Under the pieces are notes generated by a model. That model searched no databases. It was not told where the DNA came from and saw nothing but the letters and a program-made list of their open reading frames with translations. Positions 53,501 through 61,484 of a stretch of 64,000 bases of DNA are shown here, piece by piece. The stretch covers positions 126,410 through 190,409 of the forward strand of contig NZ_FTMG01000008.1 of assembly GCF_900155965.1 (NCBI RefSeq). The letters run 5' to 3'. The first letter of the stretch is position 1; each line of letters opens with the position of its first letter. This stretch comes from Mucilaginibacter lappiensis (GTDB lineage: Bacteria > Bacteroidota > Bacteroidia > Sphingobacteriales > Sphingobacteriaceae). Position numbers and translations under genes: made by a program.

Positions 53501-53929
53501 TTGCCATCAAATGCAACTGCAGGTCCGGGTGGCGAAAAAGTGTATCATGATGGTTTAATACAACCAGGTGTAACTGCAAGTGGTGCACCTAATACCACTA
53601 TCATAGATGCTGCAAGCTATTACCTAAATCAGTTTTCTGCCGGCGATCCTAATAGCTTAAATACAGGAAGCGCTATATACAACAACAATTATATTAAACT
53701 GCGTGAAGTTGTATTAGGTTATAATTTGCCTCAAAGTTTTGTGCGCCACATAGGTATGTCAAAAATTAAGTTTTCACTGATAGGTCGTAACTTATTGTAT
53801 ATATACCGCACCTTGAAGAATCTTGACCCAGAAACGCCAATTGGAAACCAGTGGTATAACCAGGGTATTGACAATGGCTCGTTACCGGCAACAAGAAGTT
53901 ACGGTTTCTCCTTAAATGCCACTTTTTAA
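50582..53929 (+). CDS. SusC/RagA-family TonB-dependent transporter
   Basis: 1115 aa with a signal peptide (WVVLLLLLSSASSFAQ) and no STN domain, so it is not expected to signal through an anti-sigma factor. Carboxypeptidase-regulatory-like domain (about 28-105), linker VTTSFGIKRQERSVGYATS, plug with LYVVDGVIIRNQ, IESIDILKGGSATALYGSDA and GVIVITTKKG, then the barrel ending YGFSLNATF. Its susD partner starts 20 bp downstream. The ROK/GH29 context points to a fucose-containing oligosaccharide. Confidence 0.95.
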   Translation: MKQLYLIFRKWVVLLLLLSSASSFAQTTVTGVVRDETGPVPGVSVLVKGTTNGVQTNSSGAYSIKAAKGNVLKFSSVGYAAKEVTVGDDMVINVTLAVGSNQLKEVTVTTSFGIKRQERSVGYATSTVSAKEITEAGNTNFASALYGKAAGVIVKTQPGGASSAVNIQIRGINSINYNQPPLYVVDGVIIRNQQQYGQNGFNNGGFYSDQRIEGNGVLDINPTDIESIDILKGGSATALYGSDAEGGVIVITTKKGIKGKGPSVDFNYYGTVEKAAFLPNYQNVYGQGYDRATNISLGFNEDGSVPDTQSPAGWRPNFRAYADFGPKMEGQKVRWWDGSIQSYSPQPDNYKDIFRQGTSSSANVSISNQTDNADYRVSYTRLDYDGIQRESSVHKNTFNLNSSLKLSKKVSVDVVANFVNTLTKNRPYQTNRLAQSFDGFFGREEKMDLVRQKFLTSTGFEYAPAENPQYNPSEAFVFRVRPNLYDYFFNTLKNTYTENENRLYSSATLNWGILNHLKFRGRIGNDYTGRNTEANSYNTYPVAFNTGGNSTGGYNVSTGVYSILYGDALLTYNTNITKDFNFSLTGGFTARRESYRDEASGTTQGLVTENFFSLSNSNGIVSTSYTRQFEVKTGVFGLLDLSYKNYLFLEGALRQESASTLPPQNNTYYYPAVNGSFVFTDALKDAMPSFLSYGKLRLSYTENGNPAPRYQSNVAYQQTSLQTVNGSVPQLSIPGAYGNNTLQPERKHEYEGGLELRFLNDKLSVDASYYTNKINNQILGLTAAPSNGAGSQIVNVGTIGTKGFELALNATPISTSDFKWNVRLNYSVYHTKVYSLAPNLQELVLPGTSFEGGSIKVVARPGEELGNIYSYPLQTDGKGNNLVDANGYYNADNSHYVKVGNILPKASGGFSNTFTYKSVSLTTLVDYRFGGQLISTPLKYGINAGMYTSTLKYRDAEHGGLPYYINGSGTYVSLPSNATAGPGGEKVYHDGLIQPGVTASGAPNTTIIDAASYYLNQFSAGDPNSLNTGSAIYNNNYIKLREVVLGYNLPQSFVRHIGMSKIKFSLIGRNLLYIYRTLKNLDPETPIGNQWYNQGIDNGSLPATRSYGFSLNATF

Positions 53930-53949
53930 CCATTAAAATTGATCAGAAG

Positions 53950-55551
53950 ATGAAAAAAATATTTATATATAGCGCTGTCTTATTATCGCTTATAGCGTCA
54001 TTAAGCTCCTGTAAGAAAACGATTGATAAGAATTATAACAATCCGGAATTATCAACAAAGCCTATCATAAGCGGCTTTTTTACCGCTATGTTAAATAGCG
54101 ATCGCGTTAGACCCGCTTATTGGAATCTGCGTACGTTTTTCTTTCCACAGATATCTGTTTATGCGCAAACCACAACATTTGATAATGTATCAACTGCTTA
54201 TAAGCACAGAGACGATTATATTGGTCAATACTGGTCGGACTTTTACTATCCGTCAGGTAATGGAAGTGGACCTATGGCTGTATACCGTGCTATGCAGGCG
54301 TCTTATTCTGCTCTATCCAAATCAGATCAGGCAGATCAGTTAGTTTATATGGAGGCGGCTAAAATAGTTTTAGCCGAGCGGGCCGCTAAAATGATTGATA
54401 TCTGGGGTGATATCCCTTTTACACAAGCAGGCAGTCTTGAAACAACAAGTAATATTAAGAACCCTGTTTTTGATGATAGCAAAACGCTTTATAATTCACT
54501 CATCAGTGATCTTAATGAAGCCGCAACTTATTTTGGAGGAGTAAAACTAGCAGGGAATGTGCAATCTGCATTTAACAAAGCCGATATTTTGAATAGTGGC
54601 AGCGTGCTAAAATGGCAAACTTATGCCAACTCGGCTCGTTTACGTTTGTTAATGCGTATATCAAATGTAGATGAAGCAACTGCCAAAGCCGCCGTTACAA
54701 CCATGTTAAGTAACCCTACAGCGTATCCACTTGTTGATGGTGCTAACAACGGTAGTTACAGCCCTTTGAGCTCTGATATTCTTTTACAGCCATTAACTAC
54801 CACAACTAACAGTACGCTATCTTCTGCTTTAGTTGAGATCGATAGTTATTGGGCTCCCGACTACAAGTTAAATAAGGTGATGCTACCTTCAAACGACCCC
54901 AGGATAAGAGTTATGTTTGATAAATATGGTCAAACTGTAAGCGGTAAATTTGTTCCTAACAAAACCTACCGGGCTATGCCAATAAGTTATGGATCTGGAC
55001 AACAGGATACTGCCTTTTTCAAATATTCTATTGTGGATTCGGCAACATTTATAAATAACATTAAAATGCCTGGTATCGTTATCACTGCTTCAGAAGTTAA
55101 CTTTTTGAAAGCAGAAGCTTATGAGCGCTGGGGATTGGGTGATGCGTCGGCAGCTTATAATACCGCGTTAAAGCAATCCATTACTTTTTATTATTATCTT
55201 AATAGTATAGGTCAGGGTACTGAAGCTGCTCCAACAACTACAGAAATCGATGCCTTTTTAGCTAATAGTAACATTAATTATACCCTGGCGGCTGATCAAA
55301 CGCATAAGCTGGCTTTGATTTATACTCAGAAATGGCTTCATTTCGGCTTTTTACAATCTGATGAGGCCTGGGCAGAATATAGGAGAACAAAATATCCTGC
55401 ATTGACATTCCCGGTTGAAACTGCAACGGATTACCAAAATCCTCCAACCAGGCTTTTGTATCCAACGGTTGAAACTGGTTACAACACCAATTACAATACG
55501 GTGAAGGCCAAAGATACCCGCACAACAAAAATATTCTGGGATGTAAATTAA
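53950..55551 (+). CDS. SusD-like (SusD-like_2 type) outer membrane lipoprotein
   Basis: 533 aa, lipobox LIASLSSC with Cys21. It belongs to the SusD subgroup with the segment AAKIVLAERAAKMIDIWGDIPF near residue 135. The helix EVNFLKAEAYERWGLGDAS and the ending PTRLLYPTVETGYNT with a final FWDVN are also typical. Partner of the SusC 20 bp upstream. A terminator hairpin follows. Confidence 0.94.
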   Translation: MKKIFIYSAVLLSLIASLSSCKKTIDKNYNNPELSTKPIISGFFTAMLNSDRVRPAYWNLRTFFFPQISVYAQTTTFDNVSTAYKHRDDYIGQYWSDFYYPSGNGSGPMAVYRAMQASYSALSKSDQADQLVYMEAAKIVLAERAAKMIDIWGDIPFTQAGSLETTSNIKNPVFDDSKTLYNSLISDLNEAATYFGGVKLAGNVQSAFNKADILNSGSVLKWQTYANSARLRLLMRISNVDEATAKAAVTTMLSNPTAYPLVDGANNGSYSPLSSDILLQPLTTTTNSTLSSALVEIDSYWAPDYKLNKVMLPSNDPRIRVMFDKYGQTVSGKFVPNKTYRAMPISYGSGQQDTAFFKYSIVDSATFINNIKMPGIVITASEVNFLKAEAYERWGLGDASAAYNTALKQSITFYYYLNSIGQGTEAAPTTTEIDAFLANSNINYTLAADQTHKLALIYTQKWLHFGFLQSDEAWAEYRRTKYPALTFPVETATDYQNPPTRLLYPTVETGYNTNYNTVKAKDTRTTKIFWDVN

Positions 55552-55571
55552 TACCATAGTTGATTAAGGGG

Positions 55572-55598
55572 GGCACCATGGTGGGTGCCTCTTTTTTA
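55572..55598 (+). terminator. Terminator after the SusC/D operon
   Basis: GGCACC (55572-55577) and GGTGCC (55584-55589) form a GC-rich stem followed by TCTTTTTT, 20 bp after the susD stop. Confidence 0.75.
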
Positions 55599-55612
55599 CT
55601 GTTTTCTATAGT

Positions 55613-55892
55613 AAAGAGGCTGTATCATAAATCATGATCAGCCTCTTTTTTTTATTTATTCAGATACTTAAGCAATGTATAGTCTTGGTTGGCTCCATTA
55701 ACAAAAGTGGGTTTACATGTTTTTTGAGAAAAATTACATAATTAATTGATTATCAGTTATGTAAATTGATGTCGACCATAAATTGTGTAAACCATGTAAA
55801 CCCACTTTTTGTATAATATTATCGGTTGAATTTCAATTCATAGGCAACACAACACCAAGGATGGGCAATTTGATTTGTGGTACAGCCTCTTT
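55613..55892. mobile_element. 280-bp non-coding element with terminal inverted repeats (MITE-like)
   Basis: The left end AAAGAGGCTGTATCATAAAT (55613-55632) matches the reverse complement of the right end (55871-55892: AAAGAGGCTGTACCACAAAT) at 20 of the first 22 positions. Inside is a perfect 17-bp inverted repeat, AAAAGTGGGTTTACATG (55703-55719) with its complement at 55793-55809. Inside that is TTACATAA / TTATGTAA (55734-55741, 55757-55764). All three repeats are centred near 55750-55760. No ORF and no obvious target-site duplication. The left end also forms a local hairpin with CAGCCTCTTT at 55639-55648. Confidence 0.55.
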
Positions 55893-55972
55893 TGTTGAAT
55901 GATTTTATTTTGATGCAAACCAGGCAAGGCTAATTGGGTTATACCATAAGAAGTATTCTTAAACATTTTAGT

Positions 55973-56743
55973 ATGAGGGCAATATGGAGAGGGTCAATCG
56001 GGTTTGGACTGGTTAGCATCCCAATTAAGTTATATTCTGCTGTACAAACAAGTTCTCTTGATCTGGATATGCTGGATAGTAGGGATCATTCCCGGATTCG
56101 GTATCAGCGTGTTAATGAACAAACGCATAAAGAGGTGCCGTATGACAAAATTGTTAAAGGCTTTAAGCTTAAAGATGACTATGTAATAGTTGAAGAAGGT
56201 GATTTTGCGGATGCGGCTCCCGAAAAAAGCAAAGTGATCGAGATAGAAAATTTTGTCGACATCGCCGACATCGACCTCATGTATTATGAAACATCCTATT
56301 ACATCGAGCCTGATATTTCTACTAATAAAGCTTACGCTCTTTTATTAAAGGCTATGGTAAAATCTGGAAAAGTTGGTTTGGCACGCTTTGTATTACGTAA
56401 TACCGAAAGTTTGTGTATCGTGCACCCGTCAGACAATATACTGGTAGTAACCCGGATTCGTTTTGCCCAGGAAATCAGATCAACGGATGAGTTAAATATT
56501 GCAGATGATGTTGGGATCACTAAAAAAGAACTGGATGTTGGTTTGGCGCTGATCAAGCAATATACCGAGCACTTTGATATCTCTAAATTTAAAGACGAGT
56601 ATAGTAATGAACTGATAAACATTATTAAGGCTAAAGCAAAAGGAAAACGACCAACCATCAAAAAACTAAAACCACATAAAACTACAAGCGATGATTTATA
56701 TGAGCAATTGATGGAAAGTTTGCAAACCAAGAAAGGAGCATAA
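55973..56743 (+). CDS. ku: Ku protein of the bacterial NHEJ system
   Basis: 256 aa from the ATG at 55973 (MRAIWRGSIGFGLVSIPIKL), the canonical Ku start. The homodimeric beta-barrel core covers residues 1-235: RYQRVNEQTHKEVPYDKIVKG, IEIENFVDIADIDLMYYETSYYI, and GLARFVLRNTESLCIVHP. The Lys-rich C-terminus (KAKAKGKRPTIKKLKPHK) is the usual DNA/LigD-contact tail. It binds double-strand ends and recruits LigD. The phosphoesterase ORF follows 2 bp after the stop. Confidence 0.96.
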   Translation: MRAIWRGSIGFGLVSIPIKLYSAVQTSSLDLDMLDSRDHSRIRYQRVNEQTHKEVPYDKIVKGFKLKDDYVIVEEGDFADAAPEKSKVIEIENFVDIADIDLMYYETSYYIEPDISTNKAYALLLKAMVKSGKVGLARFVLRNTESLCIVHPSDNILVVTRIRFAQEIRSTDELNIADDVGITKKELDVGLALIKQYTEHFDISKFKDEYSNELINIIKAKAKGKRPTIKKLKPHKTTSDDLYEQLMESLQTKKGA

Positions 56744-56745
56744 AA

Positions 56746-57393
56746 ATGGGCTTAACGGATTATATCAAAAAGCGCGATTTTAAACAAACTTCTGAGCCTA
56801 AAACTGGCAAAAGCACAGGTAAAATGCTGTCTTTTGTAGTGCAGCGGCACCATGCCACTAATTTGCATTATGATTTTAGATTGGAGTTGGATGGAACTTT
56901 AAAGAGTTGGGCTGTGCCTAAAGGGCCTTCGATGAATCCTGGCGACAAACGCCTGGCTATGATGGTAGAAGATCATCCCATTGATTATCAACACTTCGAA
57001 GGTATTATTCCTAACGGTAACTATGGGGCCGGGGTTGTATTGATATGGGATCATGGTACTTATGAATCACTGGCTGAAGATCGGGCCGATGATGTGAAAA
57101 CATTAAGGGTCGGTTTAAAAAGTGGTAACCTGAAATTTAAATTAAACGGCGAAAAGTTAAAAGGTGAATTTGCCCTGGTGAAATTGCATAATGCCGAAAA
57201 TAATGCCTGGCTGCTGATTAAGCATTCGGATGATTTTGCTGTCAAAAGAAAATACAGCAGTGAGGATCTGGTGCCTGCCGACATAAAAAAAATGCGAAAT
57301 AACAAAAACGGAGAAGCAACTGCGTTACCAGGCCTGAAAGAAAAAGAGGGCAAAAAAAAAAGCCCAGCCCCCAAAAGCATGAAAATCGTATAG
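56746..57393 (+). CDS. ligD: LigD 3'-phosphoesterase domain protein
   Basis: 215 aa. LigD PE module that trims 3' ribonucleotides or phosphates at breaks. The active-site pattern of Pseudomonas LigD is intact: H35 and H41 with D43 in QRHHATNLHYDFRLEL, and H76 in VEDHPIDYQHFEG. From about residue 165 the protein becomes a Lys-rich linker and stops after KSMKIV. An AAAGGAG ribosome site lies at 56732-56738. An A10 run at 57352-57361 in the linker allows a -1 shift into the next ORF, which would produce one PE-ligase-polymerase protein. A free-standing PE protein is the alternative. Confidence 0.92.
   Translation: MGLTDYIKKRDFKQTSEPKTGKSTGKMLSFVVQRHHATNLHYDFRLELDGTLKSWAVPKGPSMNPGDKRLAMMVEDHPIDYQHFEGIIPNGNYGAGVVLIWDHGTYESLAEDRADDVKTLRVGLKSGNLKFKLNGEKLKGEFALVKLHNAENNAWLLIKHSDDFAVKRKYSSEDLVPADIKKMRNNKNGEATALPGLKEKEGKKKSPAPKSMKIV
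57352..57361 (+). promoter_or_regulatory. A10 homopolymer: candidate slippage site joining the two LigD ORFs
   Basis: Ten consecutive A bases near the end of the PE ORF. One extra A in the transcript, or a -1 ribosomal shift, enters the ligase frame. That frame is open from here through 57414 with no stop and reads KPSPQKHENRIAEKAYAPMM before continuing as the ligase. A sequencing or assembly error at the run gives the same picture. Confidence 0.45.
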
Positions 57394-57413
57394 CTGAAAA
57401 AGCCTATGCGCCC

Positions 57414-59240
57414 ATGATGGCTAAATTAGAAACCAAAGTTTTTGACCAAAAGGGCTGGATCTATGAACGTAAATTGGATGGCTATCGCGCGATTGGATAC
57501 ACGGGTAAAAACGCGAAACTGATCTCGCGCAAAGGGATAGATTTTAGCGAGAGGTATGATAAAGTAATAGATGAGCTAAAGCTGATCGATCAGGATGCTA
57601 TATTGGATGGTGAACTGGTTATTGAGGATAAAAGTGGTAAAAGTCGTTTCCAGGATATCCAGCATTATGAAGGCGACAGTGCTAACTTGATCCTTAAATA
57701 TTATGTTTTTGATCTGTTGAACCTTAAAGGGCACGATTTGCGCAACCTGGAATTAGTGAAACGCAAAAAGCTATTGAAAGCACTGATAGAGCCATTGAAC
57801 ACTGATACTATAATTTACAATACACATATTGAAGGTAATGGGGCTGATCTATTTAAAAAAGCACAGTCCTTAGGATGGGAGGGGATCATCGGTAAAGATG
57901 AAGAAAGTACTTACCAAAGCGAAAAGCGATCAGACAGGTGGTTGAAGTTTAAATTACGAAACTCGCAGGAAGCTATTATTTGTGGTTATACTGCACCTGG
58001 AGGATCAAGAAAATATTTCGGGGCTCTGGTATTGGGCATTTATGAAGGTGAAAATATCCGGTACATTGGTAATTGCGGAACAGGCTTTAATGAAAGCAGC
58101 TTAAAAGAACTGTATGAAAAATTACGCCTCTTAGAAACAGATAAAAAACCGTTCAAAGAAAAGGCCCATCAGACCACTAAAGTAACCTGGCTCCGGCCCG
58201 AATTAGTTTGTGAGGTTTGGTATGCGGAATGGACGGCGGATGGCCATTTAAGGCAGCCCGTTTTTAAAGGATTGAGAATAGATAAAGACACAGAGAACGT
58301 AATTATGGAAACACCCGAAAAACAAATGGCGGATGAAGAGACTATAGAATTTGGCCGTACAAAGTTGAAAGTAACACATCTGAATAAAATTTTCTGGAAG
58401 CAGGAGGGTATTACCAAGGGCGAATTAATTAGCTATTATCATAGTATGGCTGATTGGATTGTGCCTTATTTAAAAGATAAGCCTATATCTATGCGCCGCC
58501 AACCCAATGGTATTGATGATGGCGGATTTTTTCAAAAAGATGTGGACATCACACACTTGCCTGCCTGGATAAAAACCGAACCTCTTCACTCTGAAAGTAA
58601 TGATAAAGATATCAACTATATCATCGGGAAGGAGGCAGCGACTTTACTGTATATGGTAAACCTGGGCTGCATCGAAATTAATCCATGGTTAAGCTCCTAC
58701 AAGAAACCAGATAATCCGGAGTTTGTGGTGATCGATCTTGACCCTCATGATGTGCCGTTTACCGAAGCTGTAGAGACTGCTTTAAAAACAAAGGAGGTAT
58801 TTGAACGGATGCACCTTGAGGTTTTTATTAAAACATCAGGTTCAAAAGGTCTGCATATTTATTGTTACCTGGATGCAAAATATGATTACGATTTTGTTAA
58901 AATGTTTGCTGAGTATACAGCCAACCTGATTCATCAGGAATTGCCTGATACAACCAGTGTGGAAAGAAGCCCGGCTAAAAGAAAAAACAAGATCTACATT
59001 GATTTTTTACAAAACAGGCGCGGGCAAACAGTCGTCTGCCCTTACTCTGTTAGGCCGAAGCCCGGTGCAACGGTTTCGACTCCTTTACATTGGCATGAAG
59101 TAAATGATCAGCTTAAATTGTCGGACTATACGATTTATAACATTCCAGAAAGGGTAAAGAGAATACAAGATCCCTGGGAAAATTTAACAACCACTCCTGG
59201 AGATTTAAAAGCAGCACTTAAATTAATAAAAGGTAAATAA
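57414..59240 (+). CDS. ligD: LigD ATP-dependent DNA ligase plus polymerase domains
   Basis: 608 aa. Ligase domain about 1-300: adenylation Lys20 in YERKLDGYRAIG, LISRKGIDFSERY, ILDGELVIED, GWEGIIGKDEESTY, WLKFKL, and the OB-fold ending TADGHLRQPVFKGLR. Primase-polymerase domain about 310-605: GELISYYHSMADWIVPYL, RRQPNGIDDGGFFQKD, catalytic D441/D443 in VVIDLDPHD, TSGSKGLHIY, and YIDFLQNRRGQTVVCPYSVR. The order PE-Lig-Pol matches Pseudomonas-type LigD. The ATG at 57414 is the first in frame, but the frame is open upstream into the A10 tract, with a linker APMMA just as in fused LigD. Confidence 0.94.
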   Translation: MMAKLETKVFDQKGWIYERKLDGYRAIGYTGKNAKLISRKGIDFSERYDKVIDELKLIDQDAILDGELVIEDKSGKSRFQDIQHYEGDSANLILKYYVFDLLNLKGHDLRNLELVKRKKLLKALIEPLNTDTIIYNTHIEGNGADLFKKAQSLGWEGIIGKDEESTYQSEKRSDRWLKFKLRNSQEAIICGYTAPGGSRKYFGALVLGIYEGENIRYIGNCGTGFNESSLKELYEKLRLLETDKKPFKEKAHQTTKVTWLRPELVCEVWYAEWTADGHLRQPVFKGLRIDKDTENVIMETPEKQMADEETIEFGRTKLKVTHLNKIFWKQEGITKGELISYYHSMADWIVPYLKDKPISMRRQPNGIDDGGFFQKDVDITHLPAWIKTEPLHSESNDKDINYIIGKEAATLLYMVNLGCIEINPWLSSYKKPDNPEFVVIDLDPHDVPFTEAVETALKTKEVFERMHLEVFIKTSGSKGLHIYCYLDAKYDYDFVKMFAEYTANLIHQELPDTTSVERSPAKRKNKIYIDFLQNRRGQTVVCPYSVRPKPGATVSTPLHWHEVNDQLKLSDYTIYNIPERVKRIQDPWENLTTTPGDLKAALKLIKGK

Positions 59241-59417
59241 CTTATTCAGGTCCTTAATGTTTCTATAATTGCGTTCTTTCCGTGGCAAGTACTATCGTAC
59301 AAAATTCTATTGTAGTTTATTATGCAAAAGATTGAAAAATTGTATCTTCTTTTATGTTAAATTAGTTTGACCGGAACGAATTTTACATAAATTTAAAACA
59401 TAATTAACAGAATCAAA

Positions 59418-60017
59418 TTGGCCATAAAACCCATTCCTAATGAAAGTGAATTAATAAAGCAAGTAGCCTGTGGCAGCGAACGTGCTTTTACAAAGCTTTT
59501 TGATGCCTATTACAGGCAGTTGGGCGAATATGTGGTAAGGTTGACAGAATCTGTTGAATTGGCCGAAGAAATTGTACAGGATGTTTTTATAAAGATCTGG
59601 ACTAAAAGAGAATGCCTTACCGAAATAGACAACTTTAGTTATTATCTGTTTATTATCAGTAGGAACCAGACCTACAATTTCCTGCGGAAAAAGGCAAGTG
59701 AACGGGTACGACAATTAGCCTGGGAAAAACAATTTGAAGAGGAGATCTATGAATTGGATCAGGTAAGTACAGAAGAATCCTATCGTATCCAGATAGATAA
59801 GGCAATCAATAAATTACCACCACAACAACAAAAAGTTTATCTTCTAAGTCGTAACGAACGGTTAAAGTACGAGGATATAGCTGCGGTTTTAAATATCTCT
59901 GCAGAAACCGTTAAAAAGCACATGAAACTGGCCCTGCGTGCCATTAAAAATAGCATCAGTTTGGAAAATAATGATGTTATAGTTTTGATCTTATTGACCC
60001 CGTTGATTTTTAAATAA
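59418..60017 (+). CDS. ECF RNA polymerase sigma factor (Bacteroidetes SusC/FecR type)
   Basis: 199 aa. Region 2 (AFTKLFDAYYRQLGEYVVRLT, EEIVQDVFIKIWTKRE) and region 4 (LPPQQQKVYLLSRNERLKYEDIAAVLNISAETVKKHMKLAL) are clear. The start is TTG at 59418: the frame has a stop at 59394 and no ATG between, and the next in-frame ATG lies deep in region 4. The FecR gene follows 67 bp downstream and an STN SusC after that, the standard trans-envelope relay. Confidence 0.92.
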   Translation: MAIKPIPNESELIKQVACGSERAFTKLFDAYYRQLGEYVVRLTESVELAEEIVQDVFIKIWTKRECLTEIDNFSYYLFIISRNQTYNFLRKKASERVRQLAWEKQFEEEIYELDQVSTEESYRIQIDKAINKLPPQQQKVYLLSRNERLKYEDIAAVLNISAETVKKHMKLALRAIKNSISLENNDVIVLILLTPLIFK

Positions 60018-60084
60018 AAATATTTTTCAGGCATTACCCCTTTTCTAATCCTTTTGGGTCTTTAGGGATATAAGACTGAAAAGC

Positions 60085-61278
60085 ATGTCTGAAAGATTAA
60101 CTTATTTATTCCGTCGATACTTTGATAAAACAGCAACCGTACAGGAAAGGGATGAGCTTATGCAGCTTATCAATGATCCTGGGTCTGAAGCAGTGGTTAC
60201 TTCATTGATGGAAGAAATGTACATGTCTGGTGAGCAGGTAGGGCATGATCCCTTTGTTGAAGGTAAGCGGAAAAAAATACTTAACGCAGTTTTAGGTGAA
60301 AATTCAATAACCGATTTTACAGATAAAGTAGTACCAATAACCCGAAATAAGTTTTTATGGGTAAGGTATGCTGCTGCCATCGCTATATTTTTAGGTTTAT
60401 CTGTTGGTTTATATGTTTATGTTAAGCGAAGTTCTTTAGGACAGCTTGCTATAACCAAATCCCGCAATGATGTAAAGCCCGGTGGAAATAAAGCTATTCT
60501 GACACTTTCAAATGGTGCAAAGATCATATTGAATGATGCAAAAGATGGAACGCTGGCTCAGCAGGGGAATGCCTCAGTTGTAAAGCTGGCAAACGGTGAA
60601 CTGGCCTACAAACAAGGTGTATCTGCTGATGAGGCGCCTGTTTATAATACCATGTCGACTCCGCGTGGAGGGCAATATAAACTACAATTGCCCGATGGTA
60701 CCATGGTTATGCTTAATGCCGAATCATCCATTACTTATCCCATCGCATTTACAGGTAAAGAAAGGATCGTTACGATATCTGGAGAGGCTTATTTTGAAGT
60801 TGCCAAGAATAAAAAAATGCCTTTCCGGGTGCACTTTGGCGATCAAACGGTTGAGGTATTAGGTACACATTTTAATATTTGTGCTTATAAAGACCAGCCT
60901 GATTTTAAAACAACACTTTTAGAAGGCTCAGTGAAAATTTCAAAAGGTAGCGAAAACCAATTATTAGCACCGGGTCAACAGGCGGTGTATGAGCCCGGCA
61001 GTCATAAGTTTAACGTAAAAACGGTAGACATTGATGATACTTTGGCCTGGACGAACGGACATTTCCTTTTTGACAATACAGATATTGACAATGTGATGCT
61101 TCAATTAGCCCGATGGTATAACATTGAGGTGGTTTATAAAGGTCCTAAGCCAACCTTGAAGTTTACAGGAGAAATTAGAAAAGATAGCAATCTTTCGAGG
61201 GTATTGAGAATTCTGGAATCGACCGGTGGAGCAAAGTTTACGATCAGCGGCAACACGGTAATAGTAGAAAAGGAATAA
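60085..61278 (+). CDS. FecR-family anti-sigma factor
   Basis: 397 aa. The cytoplasmic N-terminal domain (about 1-85, FRRYFDKTATVQERDELMQL) would hold the sigma factor. One transmembrane helix (YAAAIAIFLGLSVGLYVYV, about 93-111) follows. Then comes the periplasmic FecR domain (STPRGGQYKLQLPDGTMVML, SGEAYFEVAKNKKMPFRV, EVLGTHFNI) and a C-terminal DUF4974/STN-like domain (ILESTGGAKFTISGNTVIVE). It relays occupancy of the SusC receptor to the sigma factor. Confidence 0.94.
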   Translation: MSERLTYLFRRYFDKTATVQERDELMQLINDPGSEAVVTSLMEEMYMSGEQVGHDPFVEGKRKKILNAVLGENSITDFTDKVVPITRNKFLWVRYAAAIAIFLGLSVGLYVYVKRSSLGQLAITKSRNDVKPGGNKAILTLSNGAKIILNDAKDGTLAQQGNASVVKLANGELAYKQGVSADEAPVYNTMSTPRGGQYKLQLPDGTMVMLNAESSITYPIAFTGKERIVTISGEAYFEVAKNKKMPFRVHFGDQTVEVLGTHFNICAYKDQPDFKTTLLEGSVKISKGSENQLLAPGQQAVYEPGSHKFNVKTVDIDDTLAWTNGHFLFDNTDIDNVMLQLARWYNIEVVYKGPKPTLKFTGEIRKDSNLSRVLRILESTGGAKFTISGNTVIVEKE

Positions 61279-61287
61279 TAGATAAGA

Positions 61288-61415
61288 ATTTAACCAATTA
61301 ATCAATTAACCCATTAACCCATTAAAACCTTTATAAGGATGAGAAAACGCAAGACATAACCTCTGGAAAAAGGGTATTCAAAAGCAAGCCCCCCCGGATT
61401 CCGGCCAGGGAGGCT
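61288..61415 (+). repeat. Leader region of the STN-SusC gene: ATTAACC repeats and a hairpin
   Basis: From 61288 to about 61327 the motif ATTAACC/CATTAACC recurs imperfectly. A six-codon ORF (MRKRKT) starts at 61335. AGCCCCCCCGG (61387-61397) pairs imperfectly with CCAGGGAGGCT (61405-61415). Whether this acts in control is unknown. Confidence 0.35.
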
Positions 61416-61484
61416 AAATGATTGGATCAACCCAAAGTACAATTGTATCCATTGATTTTAAACTTAACCCAAACATTCAAATGT

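Larger units (their letters stand above)
55552..55972. other. Intergenic region with terminator and inverted-repeat element
   Basis: 421 bp. It holds the susD terminator (55572-55598), then a 280-bp nested inverted-repeat element (55613-55892), then 80 bp leading to the ku start. A TTG-started extension of the ku frame from 55934 is not credible, since Ku proteins begin with MRAIWRG. Confidence 0.7.

Noticed and set aside
55613..55892. Reading the 280-bp element as a tRNA, riboswitch or phage attachment site
   Set aside because: No cloverleaf or known aptamer pattern and no integrase nearby; terminal inverted repeats fit a small mobile element better.
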